The translations under genes and the position numbers were made by a program. 64,000 nucleotides of DNA from positions 140,958 to 204,957 of the forward strand of contig NJBM01000010.1 of the NCBI GenBank assembly GCA_005223045.1. Reading direction: 5' to 3'. The notes under the pieces are model-generated. The model saw only the letters and a list, made by a program, of their open reading frames with translations. It did no database searches and was not told the origin of the DNA. This DNA is from Planctomycetes bacterium B3_Pla (GTDB lineage Bacteria; Planctomycetota; Phycisphaerae; Sedimentisphaerales; Anaerobacaceae). This document shows, piece after piece, positions 1-9,583 of this stretch (the first letter of the stretch is position 1; each line of letters starts with the position of its first letter).

Positions 1-302
1 GCGCCAAGGTCTTATGGGTAGGCACAGGAGAAGATTGCGAGAACCTGTTGCAGTTGCACCGGGAGCTTGAGCAACAACTGGATTCGGCCGGCTGGCCCAG
101 GGAGAACCGAAAGCTCTCAGCCCACCTGACCCTGTGCAGGATACGAAACGCAAAGGCGGGGATTAAACTGGCGCAAGTGACCGGGAAATATGAGGATTTG
201 AAGCTCGGAATTATGGCGGCTGATTCGATCTCGGTTTACCAAAGCGAGCTGACGCCGAAAGGCCCCATCTACACGCAATTAGGAAATTATAGTCTGCAAT
301 AG
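1..302 (+). CDS. thpR: RNA 2',3'-cyclic phosphodiesterase / 2'-5' RNA ligase family, C-terminal part (5' cut by window edge)
   Basis: The frame is open from the left edge of the window, so the real start lies upstream; the TTG at 48 is not needed as a start. The visible part reads KVLWVGTGED, then a helix-rich stretch, then SAHLTLCRIR. That is the second H-x-T motif of the 2H phosphoesterase fold, followed by the usual ending with SISVYQSEL and GPIYTQLG. Family members hydrolyse 2',3'-cyclic phosphate ends of RNA in the cytoplasm. The first H-x-T motif lies outside the window. The stop is 51 bp before recA on the same strand. This gene often neighbours recA in bacteria, and the two may be co-transcribed. 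Confidence 0.85.
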   Translation, partial: AKVLWVGTGEDCENLLQLHRELEQQLDSAGWPRENRKLSAHLTLCRIRNAKAGIKLAQVTGKYEDLKLGIMAADSISVYQSELTPKGPIYTQLGNYSLQ

Positions 303-353
303 TTCACATAACCTAAAGTTAGAAGCGAGATATAAGACAGGAGAAAGGCAAAA

Positions 354-1376
354 ATGGCAAAAACAAAAAAAGCGGCGGCAACGTCGAAAGCGACCAGCAA
401 GGAAGACGCTTTGCAGCGTGTGATTACCCAGATAGAAAAGCAGTACGGCCAGGGCGCCATCATGCAAATGGATGAGCACCAATACGCCAAGATCGAGGGC
501 ATCGACACCGGCTCGTTATCGTTGGACATAGCGCTCGGCGGCAGAGGGATCCCGCGAGGCAGAGTTACCGAGCTGTTCGGGCCGGAATCGTCGGGCAAAA
601 CTACTCTTGCGCTTCACGTAATCGCCAATGCTCAGCGTGGGGGCGGCGTGGCTGCGTTCATCGACGCCGAACACGCTCTGGACACAACCTGGGCAAAAAG
701 GCTCGGTGTCGATGTCAGCAGTATGCTCGTCAGTCAGCCCGACACCGGCGAGCAGGCGCTTGACATCGTCGAGATGTTGGTAAGCTCCAATTCCGTGGAT
801 ATTATAGTCGTCGATTCGGTGGCCGCACTGACCCCGAAAGCGGAGATCGAAGGCGAAATGGGCGCTAGTCACATGGGACTGCAGGCCAGGTTGATGAGTC
901 AGGCGATGCGCAAGCTTACCGGCATAATCGGCAAGAGCAAAACCTCCCTTGTTTTCATAAACCAGATCCGCATGAAAATCGGCGTGATGTTCGGCAATCC
1001 GGAAACCACAACCGGCGGACGGGCACTGAAGTTTTATAGCTCGGTGCGGATCGATCTGAGGCGAATAACTACAATAAAAGACAACACCGGAGCGATCGGC
1101 TCCAGGGTCAGAGCCAGGGTGGTGAAGAACAAAATAGCGCCGCCTTTCCGTGACACCGAGTTCGATATCATGTTCGACAGCGGCATCAGCTACGAGGGCG
1201 ACCTGATCGATCTGGCAGCGGCCTGTGATGTAGTCGAAAGAAGCGGCGCCTGGTTGAACTACGGCACCGTCCGGCTGGGCCAGGGAAGAGAGAACGCAAA
1301 GAAATTCCTGATTGAGAACAAAGACCTGAGCGAAGAGATAAAGAGCAAGGTCCTCGTCGCCAAAGGCCTCGTGTGA
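354..1376 (+). CDS. recA: Recombinase RecA
   Basis: A 340-residue protein, the normal length for the family. RecA forms filaments on single-stranded DNA, drives ATP-dependent strand exchange and triggers LexA self-cleavage. Visible signatures are the Walker A loop GPESSGKTT at residues 76-84, the Walker B-like stretch [11 protein letters not shown], the loop region [18 protein letters not shown], the [22 protein letters not shown] block and a C-terminal dimer/DNA-binding part. The ATG has an AGGAGAAAGG-type ribosome site just upstream. The N-terminus carries a short Lys/Ala-rich extension. I saw no obvious SOS box in the 51 bp upstream, so either the family's LexA motif differs here or transcription starts in the previous gene. 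Confidence 0.98.
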   Translation: MAKTKKAAATSKATSKEDALQRVITQIEKQYGQGAIMQMDEHQYAKIEGIDTGSLSLDIALGGRGIPRGRVTELFGPESSGKTTLALHVIANAQRGGGVAAFIDAEHALDTTWAKRLGVDVSSMLVSQPDTGEQALDIVEMLVSSNSVDIIVVDSVAALTPKAEIEGEMGASHMGLQARLMSQAMRKLTGIIGKSKTSLVFINQIRMKIGVMFGNPETTTGGRALKFYSSVRIDLRRITTIKDNTGAIGSRVRARVVKNKIAPPFRDTEFDIMFDSGISYEGDLIDLAAACDVVERSGAWLNYGTVRLGQGRENAKKFLIENKDLSEEIKSKVLVAKGLV

Positions 1377-1432
1377 GTAAGAAGCAAGAAAGCAGAAAGT
1401 GAGATGTGAATGTCATTGCGAGCACCTGACCT

Positions 1433-1558
1433 GATTCTCAGGGTGTATAGAGAAGAAAGCAGCCCACTCCTGTCATTGCGAAGGAGCGCAGCGACTGCGG
1501 CAATCTCTAATTCGCCAACAGTTGAGATTGCTTCGTTGCTTCGCTCCTCGCAATGACA
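1433..1558. repeat. Dispersed palindromic repeat, copy 1 (TGTCATTGCGA ... TCGCAATGACA)
   Basis: An inverted pair runs from TGTCATTGCGAAGGAGCGCA (from 1471) to its near-complement ending at 1558. A 40-bp left flank starting GATTCTCAGG is shared with the copy at 11645-11831. Translated, this family gives the familiar CHCEERSNEAI peptide that clutters many genomes. It fills most of the gap between recA and alaS. No target-site duplication was found here. Confidence 0.8.
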
Positions 1559-1622
1559 GTTGTATCGTTCTTGCGTTTTGCAGTGTAATTTTGATTTTGG
1601 ATTCTTGATATTTGACTTGACT

Positions 1623-4352
1623 ATGAAAACTGCAAAGCAAATCAGAAGTGAGTTCATTGATTTTTTCAAGAGCAAGGAGCACGAATTCGTTGCCAGCTCG
1701 CCGATTGTGCCGCGTGACGACGATACGTTGCTGTTTGCCAACGCGGGGATGAACCAGTTCAAGGATGTCTTCGTCGGACTGGCCCCGGCTCGGTATCCGC
1801 GGGTGGCCAACAGTCAAAAATGCCTGCGGGTGAGCGGCAAACACAACGACCTCGAGGAGGTGGGCAAGGATACCTACCACCATACTTTTTTCGAGATGTT
1901 GGGCAACTGGTCGTTCGACGATTATTTCAAAGCCGAAGCTATCGAGTGGGCATGGGAGCTTCTTACAGAAGTCTGGCAGATCGATCCCGACTGCTTGTGG
2001 GCGACGGTCTTTGCCGGCGACGAAGCGGACGGCCTGCCGAAGGACGAGGAGGCTGCAAAGCTGTGGCCCAAAATAACTCCACTGCCGGCCGAGAGAGTTT
2101 TACTGTGCGGCAAGAAGGACAATTTCTGGGAAATGGGAGAGACCGGCCCCTGCGGACCTTGCAGCGAGATACACATCGACCTCGGCCCGGACAGGTGTGA
2201 CATGAAGAATGTCCCCGGCCACGACTGCCGGGTCAATGCCGGCTGCGCAAGGTTCATCGAGTTGTGGAACCTCGTTTTCATACAGTTCAATCGCCAGCCC
2301 GGCGGCGCTCTTTTGCCCCTTCCGGCCAAATATGTTGACACCGGCGCGGGCCTGGAGCGAATCGTCGCGGTGATGCAGAATAAGGCGAGCAACTACGACA
2401 CCGATCTATTCATGCCCATTATCGATTTCACCGGCGATATAACCGGCCACAAATACACATCGAAGCTGGGCAACAAAACGGATAATGCCTTTCGAGTAAT
2501 AGCCGACCACATTCGTGCCGTTGTTTTTGCGATAACCGACGGCGCTGCACCTTCCAACGAAGGCCGGGGGTATGTGATTCGCCGAATACTTCGCCGGGCT
2601 TCGCGGTTCGGCAGAGAATTGGGGATGCACGAGCCGTTTATTTACAAACTTGTGCCGGTGGTCGTAGATTGCCTGGGTGACGCATTCGGCGAAGTAAGAG
2701 AGAGGGCGGACCACGTCTCGACAGTAATCGAATCCGAAGAGGCAAGCTTCGGCAGAACGCTCGACAGGGGTATCGAAATTTTCAACACCGCCGCAAAGCG
2801 GGCCAGGAAATCAAAGGACAAGGTCATCGGCGGCGAAGATGCCTTCCAGCTCTATGATACTTATGGCTTCCCGCTGGATTTGACCGAGCTGATGGCGGAA
2901 GAACGCAGCCTCAAAGTCGATACGGCTAAGTTCGACGAACTGATGGAACAACAGAGACAACGGGCAAGGGCCGCTTCCGCCAGGGATTCGCTGTCGATAA
3001 TTGACAAAGTCAGCAACCAGGGTGTGCCTCTGCCCGAAACCGAAGACCTGCACAAGTACCACATGGACCAATGCGAAGCTGAGATGGTCGCCTTTATCGA
3101 TAATGAAGGTTTCAAAAGCAGCGGCAGAATTGGAACTGGCGCCCAGGTTGGGCTTGTTCTCGATAAAACATGTTTTTACGCCGAGACGGGTGGTCAGGTT
3201 GGGGATAGCGGGCTTATCCAATCGGAAGATGCCCGGTTCATTGTGGAGAACACTACTAAAATCGCCAACTGCATCGTTCATCAAGGCAAAGTCGCCGAGG
3301 GAGCGTTCGAGGTCGGCCAAAACGTGCAGGCAATCGTCGGCAAAGACAGAAGCTCCACAAAGAAAAATCATACGGCGACCCACCTGCTCCAGTGGGCGCT
3401 CCAAGAGGTTCTCGGTGAATCGGTTGTCCAGCAGGGCAGTTTCGTCGGCCCGGATTATTTGAGATTCGACTTCACTTACCACAAAGCGCCCGGCGCAAAG
3501 CAATTAAAGAATACGGAGGATTTGGTGAAAGAAAAGATCGCCGCGGATCTGCCTGTGGCCTGGACGGTGATGCCTATAGAAGAAGCCAAGCAACTTGGCG
3601 CGATGGCATTGTTCGGCGAGAAGTACGGAGATGAGGTCCGCGTGGTTGCTGTCGGCGCCGGAGATGAGGACTCGATCAACGAGGCTTTCAGCCGGGAGTT
3701 TTGCGGCGGCACACATGTTGACAGGCTCGGTTCTATAGGCGGGTTCAAAATCATCAAGGAGGAAAGCATATCTGCCGGCGTGCGCAGGATTACGGCGCTT
3801 ACCGGCGCGGGACTTGCTCACTATCTCGAAAAAGCAAGAGACGTTGTCGATGAGCTGTCGGTGATGCTGAAGGTCCCGTCCGAGGCGCTTATCGAGAGAG
3901 TAGGCCAGTTGCTCAAAGATAACAAGAGACTATCCAAAGAGCTAAAGGCTGCCGCCCGGCAGTCCGGCTCCGATGCTATGGGAGAGGCAAGACAACTCCT
4001 TAAAAAGTGCGAGAAAATCGGCGAGACCTCTATAATCACCCATCAACTCTCGACAACTTCGGTGGAACAGGCACGAGAAGCTGTTGACATGCTCAAGAAA
4101 AAGGCGAAATCCGCCGCCATTGTTTTTGGCTTCGACGATAACGGCAAAGCAACGCTCCTGGCGGGTGTCACCGATGACTTGATCAAAATGGGCCTGAAGG
4201 CGGGCGACATTGTCAAAGAAATAGCTCCCATCGTTGACGGCGGAGGCGGAGGCCGGCCGCAGATGGCCCAGGCAGGCGGGAAAGACCCTGGGAAAATAGG
4301 CGATGCGCTCGCCAGGGCCGCGGAGCTGATAAGGGAAAAGCTGGGTTCCTGA
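1623..4352 (+). CDS. alaS: Alanine-tRNA ligase
   Basis: Charges tRNA-Ala with alanine in the cytoplasm and edits Ser/Gly mischarging. I start it at the ATG at 1623 (MKTAKQIRSEF), the normal AlaS N-terminus. The frame can be opened upstream to 1560, but that stretch lies partly in the repeat and resembles no AlaS. This gives 909 residues, slightly over the usual 870-880. Class II motifs are visible at the N-terminus (FANAGMNQFKDVFVG; KCLRVSGKHNDLEEVG). The editing site is complete: HTATH at residues 583-587 and CGGTH at 694-698, giving the four metal ligands. The C-Ala end has the Gly-rich DGGGGGRPQMAQAG block. It follows recA on the same strand after a repeat-filled gap and probably has its own promoter. 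Confidence 0.97.
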   Translation: MKTAKQIRSEFIDFFKSKEHEFVASSPIVPRDDDTLLFANAGMNQFKDVFVGLAPARYPRVANSQKCLRVSGKHNDLEEVGKDTYHHTFFEMLGNWSFDDYFKAEAIEWAWELLTEVWQIDPDCLWATVFAGDEADGLPKDEEAAKLWPKITPLPAERVLLCGKKDNFWEMGETGPCGPCSEIHIDLGPDRCDMKNVPGHDCRVNAGCARFIELWNLVFIQFNRQPGGALLPLPAKYVDTGAGLERIVAVMQNKASNYDTDLFMPIIDFTGDITGHKYTSKLGNKTDNAFRVIADHIRAVVFAITDGAAPSNEGRGYVIRRILRRASRFGRELGMHEPFIYKLVPVVVDCLGDAFGEVRERADHVSTVIESEEASFGRTLDRGIEIFNTAAKRARKSKDKVIGGEDAFQLYDTYGFPLDLTELMAEERSLKVDTAKFDELMEQQRQRARAASARDSLSIIDKVSNQGVPLPETEDLHKYHMDQCEAEMVAFIDNEGFKSSGRIGTGAQVGLVLDKTCFYAETGGQVGDSGLIQSEDARFIVENTTKIANCIVHQGKVAEGAFEVGQNVQAIVGKDRSSTKKNHTATHLLQWALQEVLGESVVQQGSFVGPDYLRFDFTYHKAPGAKQLKNTEDLVKEKIAADLPVAWTVMPIEEAKQLGAMALFGEKYGDEVRVVAVGAGDEDSINEAFSREFCGGTHVDRLGSIGGFKIIKEESISAGVRRITALTGAGLAHYLEKARDVVDELSVMLKVPSEALIERVGQLLKDNKRLSKELKAAARQSGSDAMGEARQLLKKCEKIGETSIITHQLSTTSVEQAREAVDMLKKKAKSAAIVFGFDDNGKATLLAGVTDDLIKMGLKAGDIVKEIAPIVDGGGGGRPQMAQAGGKDPGKIGDALARAAELIREKLGS

Positions 4353-4488
4353 TTGGCCGGGCGAGGAGCCGGTTTCCAAGGGATACATGCTTGCTGAAGA
4401 TTTTTTCTGAAGAAAATCCGAATCCCGGGCGTCTTGTCTGATAGAATGAATACGCCGCATGAGCATTGTTCAATAAGGAGGCGATTTT

Positions 4489-5571
4489 ATGATTCGTTTC
4501 TGCTGCGAACACTGCGGTCACAAGATTAGTGTCCAGGACGAACACGCAGGCAGGCGGTGCAAGTGCCCGGGATGCGACAGCATTATAACAGTGCCGGAAG
4601 AATCCACCCTCGTTGGTTTCTATTGCCAAAACTGCGGTGAGAAGATCAGCGCTTTCCGCACTTACGTCGGCAAAAAGGGCAAATGCCCGAACTGTAAGCT
4701 CCCGGTCGCAATTCCAAAGAAATCAGGACACACAAGCCCGGCGGACAGGCCTCAAGCCCCCGCTCAAGAATTCAAAGAAGAAGTTATTTCCGGCTTGAGT
4801 CTCGAAGAGCGGCAAATACTTGGGGGCGAAACACGAGCGGATGAAACCGAGCAAACCGGCGAGCGTAAACTCCCCTGGCTTATTAACGCCTTCATCTATC
4901 CGATCAGCGTATCCGGCATGATTCACCTTGCACTCTTTGTAATTTCGCCCCTGTTGTTCTCTTTATTCATCAGATTTATAGAATATATGTTGAAGCCACA
5001 CCTTGGGCTTGCAACTGCTGAGATCACCGAGCCCATTACTATTATCTTTTATGTAATATTCTACAGTTACGTGTGTTATTACATCGCTGACTGTGTAATT
5101 GGCAGCTCCAGGGGTCATCAACGGGCTGTGGACCTCACTATGCCGAATACAATCAGCATAGGTGACTTTGTTTCCGAGGCATTTATTATTATTGGCAGTA
5201 TAGCCATCTGTTTATCACCAATGTTACTGTATTCTTTCTTAGCTAAACGAAACGATTTGTGGTTTTGGGCATTGTCGGCTTATGGGGTCTTTTTCCTACC
5301 GATGTCCTTACTTAGAGGAATTATGTTCGATGCCTTTGACGCCTTGAATCCGATAGAAATCATCCGGTCGATATGCCGTGCATTTTTGCCGTACTGGGGG
5401 CTGGTACTGTTTTTTCTCGTCGTTGGCGGATTTATTGCGGAAGGCATACCGAGGCTGCCATTTTGGGAGTTTCTCAAACAAGCTCTTAAAGTCTATCTGG
5501 TCTTTGTTCTGGCACATCAGCTGGGCTGGTTCTACTGGTGGCATAAGGACAAACTCAAATGGGGCTTGTAA
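4489..5571 (+). CDS. Double zinc-ribbon membrane protein (paralogue 1)
   Basis: The 360-residue product starts with two zinc ribbons. The first uses C6/C9 and C26/C29, the second C46/C49 and C66/C69; both share the pattern C-x2-C-G-x-K-I-S ... CPxC. A charged linker (about 75-120) follows, then roughly six hydrophobic segments beginning near LINAFIYPISVSG and ending at WFYWWHKDKLKWGL. The ribbons should face the cytoplasm. The ATG follows AAGGAGG. Function is unknown; ribbons of this form are common at the N-terminus of planctomycete proteins. The next gene is a clear paralogue with the same architecture and the same C-terminal WFYWWH/RFYWRH motif, so this looks like a local tandem duplication. 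Confidence 0.85.
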   Translation: MIRFCCEHCGHKISVQDEHAGRRCKCPGCDSIITVPEESTLVGFYCQNCGEKISAFRTYVGKKGKCPNCKLPVAIPKKSGHTSPADRPQAPAQEFKEEVISGLSLEERQILGGETRADETEQTGERKLPWLINAFIYPISVSGMIHLALFVISPLLFSLFIRFIEYMLKPHLGLATAEITEPITIIFYVIFYSYVCYYIADCVIGSSRGHQRAVDLTMPNTISIGDFVSEAFIIIGSIAICLSPMLLYSFLAKRNDLWFWALSAYGVFFLPMSLLRGIMFDAFDALNPIEIIRSICRAFLPYWGLVLFFLVVGGFIAEGIPRLPFWEFLKQALKVYLVFVLAHQLGWFYWWHKDKLKWGL

Positions 5572-5699
5572 GTTGTCTGCAAGACCCCAGCCGTACTGCC
5601 AGAGTCCTGTAGTTCATGCATGGAAACGCAAGTGCTTGTCCGGAACGCAGTAAGAGGATATTATAGCAAACCAGAACGATCGCTGGAGCGTTAATTCTC

Positions 5700-6767
5700 A
5701 TGATTAAGTTTAGCTGCGAGCACTGTGGTCGCAAGGTCAGTGTTCGGGACGAACACGCGGGCAAACGGGGAAAGTGCCCTCGGTGTGGCGGCACGGTCGC
5801 GGTGCCGGAAAAGTCCATCGTTGTCGGTTTTCTTTGTGAAAACTGCGGCGAGAAAATCAGCGCTCTTCACACTCGCGCCGGCAAGAAAGGCAAATGTCCT
5901 AAATGCGGGCTTACGCTTGTCGTTCCAGCCGCTCACGATTTGACTCTTCTGGATATGGAGGAGATCGAAGAACTTAAGAGGCAGCAAAGCGCGCTATCAG
6001 GCTTCGTTGAGCAAGCCGATGAATACGATCCGGAGCTTGAGGAGGAATCGTCTCAGGAGATCGAAATCGTCGATGAACGCAGGCTGCCCTGGTTCATAGA
6101 TATATTTCTTTATCCTCTCAGCATGCCCGGCTTAAAACATCTTGCGATTTTCATCGGCGTTCCGGCAGCAATCACCCTCGTGCAGGGCCTTGTGCCCGGC
6201 CAGTTATACACATTTTTCTGGCTTGCGGGCTGGGTCGTGAGAGTTTTCGTTTTCTTGTATATGTACTGGTATATCGCCGAATGTATCCGGGACAGCGCCG
6301 ACGGATGGGTGCGGGCGCCCGAGGGATTGGGTGCGATCCCGGATTTTGATGACTTGTTCTGGCAGGGAGTAAACATCATCGGTTGTTTTGGAGTCGTCTT
6401 CGGCCCGGCCGTGCTCTATGTGTTGATTGCCGGCAAAGCCGGCCTGATTTTCTGGCTGCTGTCGGGCGTGGCATTTTTTTTCTATCCGATGGCTTTGCTT
6501 GCCGCCGTCATGTTCAACTCGCCCGGCGCCATTGATCCGGCCCTGCTGTTTCGCTCAATATCCGGCACGTTTTTCCCATACTGCGGTTTGGTCTTGCTGT
6601 TCGTGATGGTGGGCGGATTGGTTGTCGCAATGATGACAATGTCATCACGGTCACAGCTTGTAGGTTATATGATTGGCGCAGTCTGCGTATATCTTGCAAT
6701 GATGACGGCCCATCTTTCAGGGCGCTTCTACTGGCGGCACCGGAAGAAACTCAATTGGCAACTCTGA
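5700..6767 (+). CDS. Double zinc-ribbon membrane protein (paralogue 2)
   Basis: A 355-residue paralogue of the gene ending at 5571, with the same order: ribbon one (CEHCGRKVSV ... CPRCGG), ribbon two (CENCGEKISA ... CPKCGL), an acidic linker rich in Glu, and a membrane part beginning at RLPWFIDIFLYPLSMPG. The closing segment SGRFYWRHRKKLNW matches the paralogue. The 128-bp gap between the two has no clear terminator, so co-transcription is possible. The gene ends 15 bp from convergent hisD. The linkers differ much more than the ribbons and the membrane part. Function is unknown. Confidence 0.85.
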   Translation: MIKFSCEHCGRKVSVRDEHAGKRGKCPRCGGTVAVPEKSIVVGFLCENCGEKISALHTRAGKKGKCPKCGLTLVVPAAHDLTLLDMEEIEELKRQQSALSGFVEQADEYDPELEEESSQEIEIVDERRLPWFIDIFLYPLSMPGLKHLAIFIGVPAAITLVQGLVPGQLYTFFWLAGWVVRVFVFLYMYWYIAECIRDSADGWVRAPEGLGAIPDFDDLFWQGVNIIGCFGVVFGPAVLYVLIAGKAGLIFWLLSGVAFFFYPMALLAAVMFNSPGAIDPALLFRSISGTFFPYCGLVLLFVMVGGLVVAMMTMSSRSQLVGYMIGAVCVYLAMMTAHLSGRFYWRHRKKLNWQL

Positions 6768-6782
6768 GCTGCCGCAACAAAG

Positions 6783-8096
6783 TTATTTCTGCCGGATTCT
6801 CACGCTCTTTGCGTGGGCATCAAGCCCTTCGACCTCCGCCAGGCGGACGATATCATCGGCGCTCGAAGCGAGCATGTCTGCATCGTACTCAATAATGCTT
6901 ATGGACTTTAAGAAGTCGTTACTCGTGAGCGCACTTGCGAACTTTGCCCGCATTCCGGTGGGCAAGGTGTGGCTCGGGCCGGCCCAATAGTCGCCGACCG
7001 CTACAGGTGTGTAAGAGCCGACGAAGATCGCCCCGGCGTTGTTTATCTTCCCGGCGATTTCTCTGCTCTCCTGGCCACATTGAACTTCCAGGTGTTCGGG
7101 GGCGAAATCGTCCGCCATTTCAATCGCTCGGGTGATATCGTCGACAACCACAATCGCGCTGAATTTTAGCAGGGATTCTTTTGCGGCTTCGGCTCGCGGT
7201 AATTCAGTCACCTGTTTCCGCAGCTCGTCGAGAGTTTCTTTTGCAAGTGACGGCGAATCGGTGATAACGATCGCGCTGCTGTCGGCCGCGTGCTCGGCCT
7301 GGCTCAGCATATCGGCTGCTACCCACGCCGGATTGGCCTGCCCATTTGCGATGATCATAACCTCGCTCGGACCCGCAATCGAATCGATCCCGACGTAGTC
7401 GCCCGAGACATTTTTCTTCGCCGACTGCACCCACTTGTTGCCGGGGCCGACAATCTTGTCAACCTTGCTGATTGTCTCGGTTCCGGCCGCCAGGGCGGCA
7501 ACTGCCTGGGCTCCGCCGATTCTGTAAACTTCGTTAATTTCAAGTTCACGGCAAACTGCCAGAATTACCGGGTGAATGCCTCCTTCATGTCTTGGCGGTG
7601 AAACCACAACGATTTCCTTCACGCCCGCCACTTGCGCGGGAACTGCCGTCATGATAACGGTAGAAGGCAGAGGGGCCGACGCCCCCGGCACACAGACGCC
7701 GACTCTTCTTAGCGGTGTGTATTTTATTCCACGCGGCAAGTTATCGTTGTTGACCAGGATGTCTCTTTGATACGCGCGCACATTATCAATTGCCTGGCGC
7801 AGTGAAGCCAAAATGTTCTTGTCAATTTCCGAGCGAGCTTTGTCCAGCTCTTCTCTGCCGATTCGGAATTGGTCAGATGCCAGTTTAATCCCATCAAACT
7901 TCTCTGTGTATTCTGCAACAGCCGTGTCACCGCGCTCGGCAACATTGCGAAGAATATCAACCACTTGCCGATTCTCCCGGCTCCCGTAGTCGGCAAACCG
8001 CGCTGCGAGCACGATCTTCGAGCGAAATTTCGCCATCCTTTCCTCGAAATCGACCTCGGATGTGGAAATCAGGATTTGGTCAAGTTCCTGGGGCAT
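6783..8096 (-). CDS. hisD: Histidinol dehydrogenase
   Basis: Catalyses the last two oxidations of histidine synthesis, L-histidinol to L-histidine, with NAD and zinc in the cytoplasm. The 437-residue length is typical. Visible signatures are PLRRVGVCVPGASAPLPS, IVGPGNKWVQSAK, GIDSIAGPSEVMIIAN, the metal/substrate block ADMLSQAEH, AGAIFVGSYTPVAVGDY and GPSHTLPTGMRAKFASAL. The C-terminal H-A-K sequence (GLDAHAKSVRIR) also fits. No other his gene is in the window. It is the last gene of a tight minus-strand run (acn, LOG-like, secreted protein, hisD), 11 bp after the previous stop. Confidence 0.97.
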   Translation of the reverse strand: MPQELDQILISTSEVDFEERMAKFRSKIVLAARFADYGSRENRQVVDILRNVAERGDTAVAEYTEKFDGIKLASDQFRIGREELDKARSEIDKNILASLRQAIDNVRAYQRDILVNNDNLPRGIKYTPLRRVGVCVPGASAPLPSTVIMTAVPAQVAGVKEIVVVSPPRHEGGIHPVILAVCRELEINEVYRIGGAQAVAALAAGTETISKVDKIVGPGNKWVQSAKKNVSGDYVGIDSIAGPSEVMIIANGQANPAWVAADMLSQAEHAADSSAIVITDSPSLAKETLDELRKQVTELPRAEAAKESLLKFSAIVVVDDITRAIEMADDFAPEHLEVQCGQESREIAGKINNAGAIFVGSYTPVAVGDYWAGPSHTLPTGMRAKFASALTSNDFLKSISIIEYDADMLASSADDIVRLAEVEGLDAHAKSVRIRQK

Positions 8097-8107
8097 TGGT
8101 TTGTCCT

Positions 8108-9043
8108 TTATCTGCCGAAGTTGCCGTAGCTATAAACCTGCGTTGCCTTTTGCAGCAGCAGATAATCTTTGCCTTTGTATTTGGTCACTATCCCGGCTAT
8201 TTTGAACCGCACACGTTCGAGTTCGACGGATCGTTTCAGCTCGGCCAGCTCGAGCGCTTCGCACGGCAACAGGCGCAGAGACTTCCGGCGGACATTTCGG
8301 CCGAGGGCGTCCGTAGCGAAGACAAGCCGGCCGTTATCCTGCCCGACCAGGAATGCGGTCCTGTCCACAAAAACCGAGTTGACGCCTCGCGAATAGCGTT
8401 TAGCCTGCTGCGGTTGTCCGTCCTCGGCCGGCTGTTGAAGTTCGTCGGTCGAAACTTTGTTACTGTCGGTTATCTGCCGGCTGCCGGTCTCCATTTCTTT
8501 TCGGCCTGCCCTGAGCTTCTCCAATACCTCCGGCGGTATTTTCAATACATCGTTCGCGTCATCGAGGGCCGGCTCGGCCTCACGTTTTTGCGCGGGCGAT
8601 GTCTTAATAGATTCAGTGCTTTTCTGCCGAGGCCCTTCGGGTGTTTTCGGGTCTGCCTTTTTGGCCCGGCCCAACGGCAAAAAATGATCCGGAAAAATGA
8701 AGTTCCTGTCCTTGTACTTTGTGATCCTGGCGTTACGGAGCCGGTAGGTCGCTTCGGAGCGCGTTCTTGCGTCAGCAATCATCTTCTCCAGCGCCGACGA
8801 CGGCAGCAATTCAAATCTCGCTCCTGCCTTGACGACGGCCCTGTAATCGTTCACGTCCGAACTGGTTTCAAAAAACCATACATCGTTACTGTCGGGACCG
8901 AATAACGTGCCGTCAATACGCCTTGGGACGAAGCCGTCCCGCAGCAGCGGTGCCTCGCGAACACTTTTTGCGTCGAATCCCGACTCCCCTGAAACGACGC
9001 CTGCAAAAAATGTAAGAATCAAGAATACGGGTATCTTGCTCAT
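8108..9043 (-). CDS. Secreted protein of unknown function with an internal duplication
   Basis: The 311-residue product begins with a short signal peptide (MSKIPVFLILTFFAGVVSGES). Two similar blocks flank a charged, low-complexity linker (about 130-215). The first contains LLPSSALEKMI ... RNARITKYKDRNFIFPDHFLPL; the second contains LLPCEALELAEL ... AGIVTKYKGKDYLLLQKA. The shared core is ITKYK-x-[RK]-[ND]-[FY]-x-L/F. I do not recognise a named family, but repeated small beta domains of this kind are seen in planctomycete exported proteins. It sits between the LOG-like gene (9-bp gap) and hisD (11-bp gap), so it is almost certainly co-transcribed with housekeeping enzymes. Confidence 0.8.
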   Translation of the reverse strand: MSKIPVFLILTFFAGVVSGESGFDAKSVREAPLLRDGFVPRRIDGTLFGPDSNDVWFFETSSDVNDYRAVVKAGARFELLPSSALEKMIADARTRSEATYRLRNARITKYKDRNFIFPDHFLPLGRAKKADPKTPEGPRQKSTESIKTSPAQKREAEPALDDANDVLKIPPEVLEKLRAGRKEMETGSRQITDSNKVSTDELQQPAEDGQPQQAKRYSRGVNSVFVDRTAFLVGQDNGRLVFATDALGRNVRRKSLRLLPCEALELAELKRSVELERVRFKIAGIVTKYKGKDYLLLQKATQVYSYGNFGR

Positions 9044-9052
9044 ATCAATGGC

Positions 9053-9583
9053 TCAGGATCGCAATTCTTCAATAATCAATTCAACGGCTCGCTCCGGATT
9101 ATCCGCCAGCTCAACATATCGTCCGCTGTCGGGATCGTCGGCAGCGAGAAGCTCGACCAGCGGCTTCCAGAACTCGCCTGTAAGTATAATCGGTTTGTCC
9201 GGCTTGAGGAAGCCCTTGTTTCTCAACTCCCAGACCTTCGCCAATTCCAGCAGAGTTCCCGTCCCGCCCGGCAGCGCGATATACGCCTGCCCCAACTCTA
9301 TCAGTGTATCGAGCCGGTTATCGAGAGAATCCGTGACGATCTCATTGGTGACGTATTCGTTGGCCTTGCTCGATTTGAAAACTGAGCAGGTAACGCCGAT
9401 GATTTTGCCGCCGGCCTCGGCCGCCCCTTTAGCCGCCGCTAACATCGTCCCGCCGTAGCCGCCGTTGGCGATAGTGAAACCGGCCCGGGCCAGCAATCTG
9501 CCCGTCTCCAGGGCCAGCGCAAACGTCGAATCGCCCGCTTTGGCCCTGCTCGTTCCGAAAATTGTTACAATTTTTTCACCCAT
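9053..9583 (-). CDS. LOG-family (lysine decarboxylase-like) Rossmann protein
   Basis: A 176-residue protein with the two signatures of the LOG/YvdD superfamily: the glycine loop ANGGYGGTM after the first strand, and ALPGGTGTLLEL, the PGGxGTxxE motif. Plant and bacterial LOG enzymes cleave nucleoside 5'-monophosphates to base and ribose phosphate; other members have unknown roles. I chose the ATG at 9583 because GGAAGG lies just upstream, although a TTG three bases earlier is also in frame. The start overlaps the aconitase stop by 8 bp, which indicates translational coupling. The exact substrate cannot be read from sequence. Confidence 0.88.
   Translation of the reverse strand: MGEKIVTIFGTSRAKAGDSTFALALETGRLLARAGFTIANGGYGGTMLAAAKGAAEAGGKIIGVTCSVFKSSKANEYVTNEIVTDSLDNRLDTLIELGQAYIALPGGTGTLLELAKVWELRNKGFLKPDKPIILTGEFWKPLVELLAADDPDSGRYVELADNPERAVELIIEELRS

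Noticed and set aside
303..353. SOS box upstream of recA
   Set aside because: No sequence close to the known LexA boxes was seen in the 51-bp gap.
1560..1622. Upstream extension of alaS
   Set aside because: The extra 21 codons start on a non-ATG codon at the edge of the repeat and do not resemble any AlaS N-terminus.
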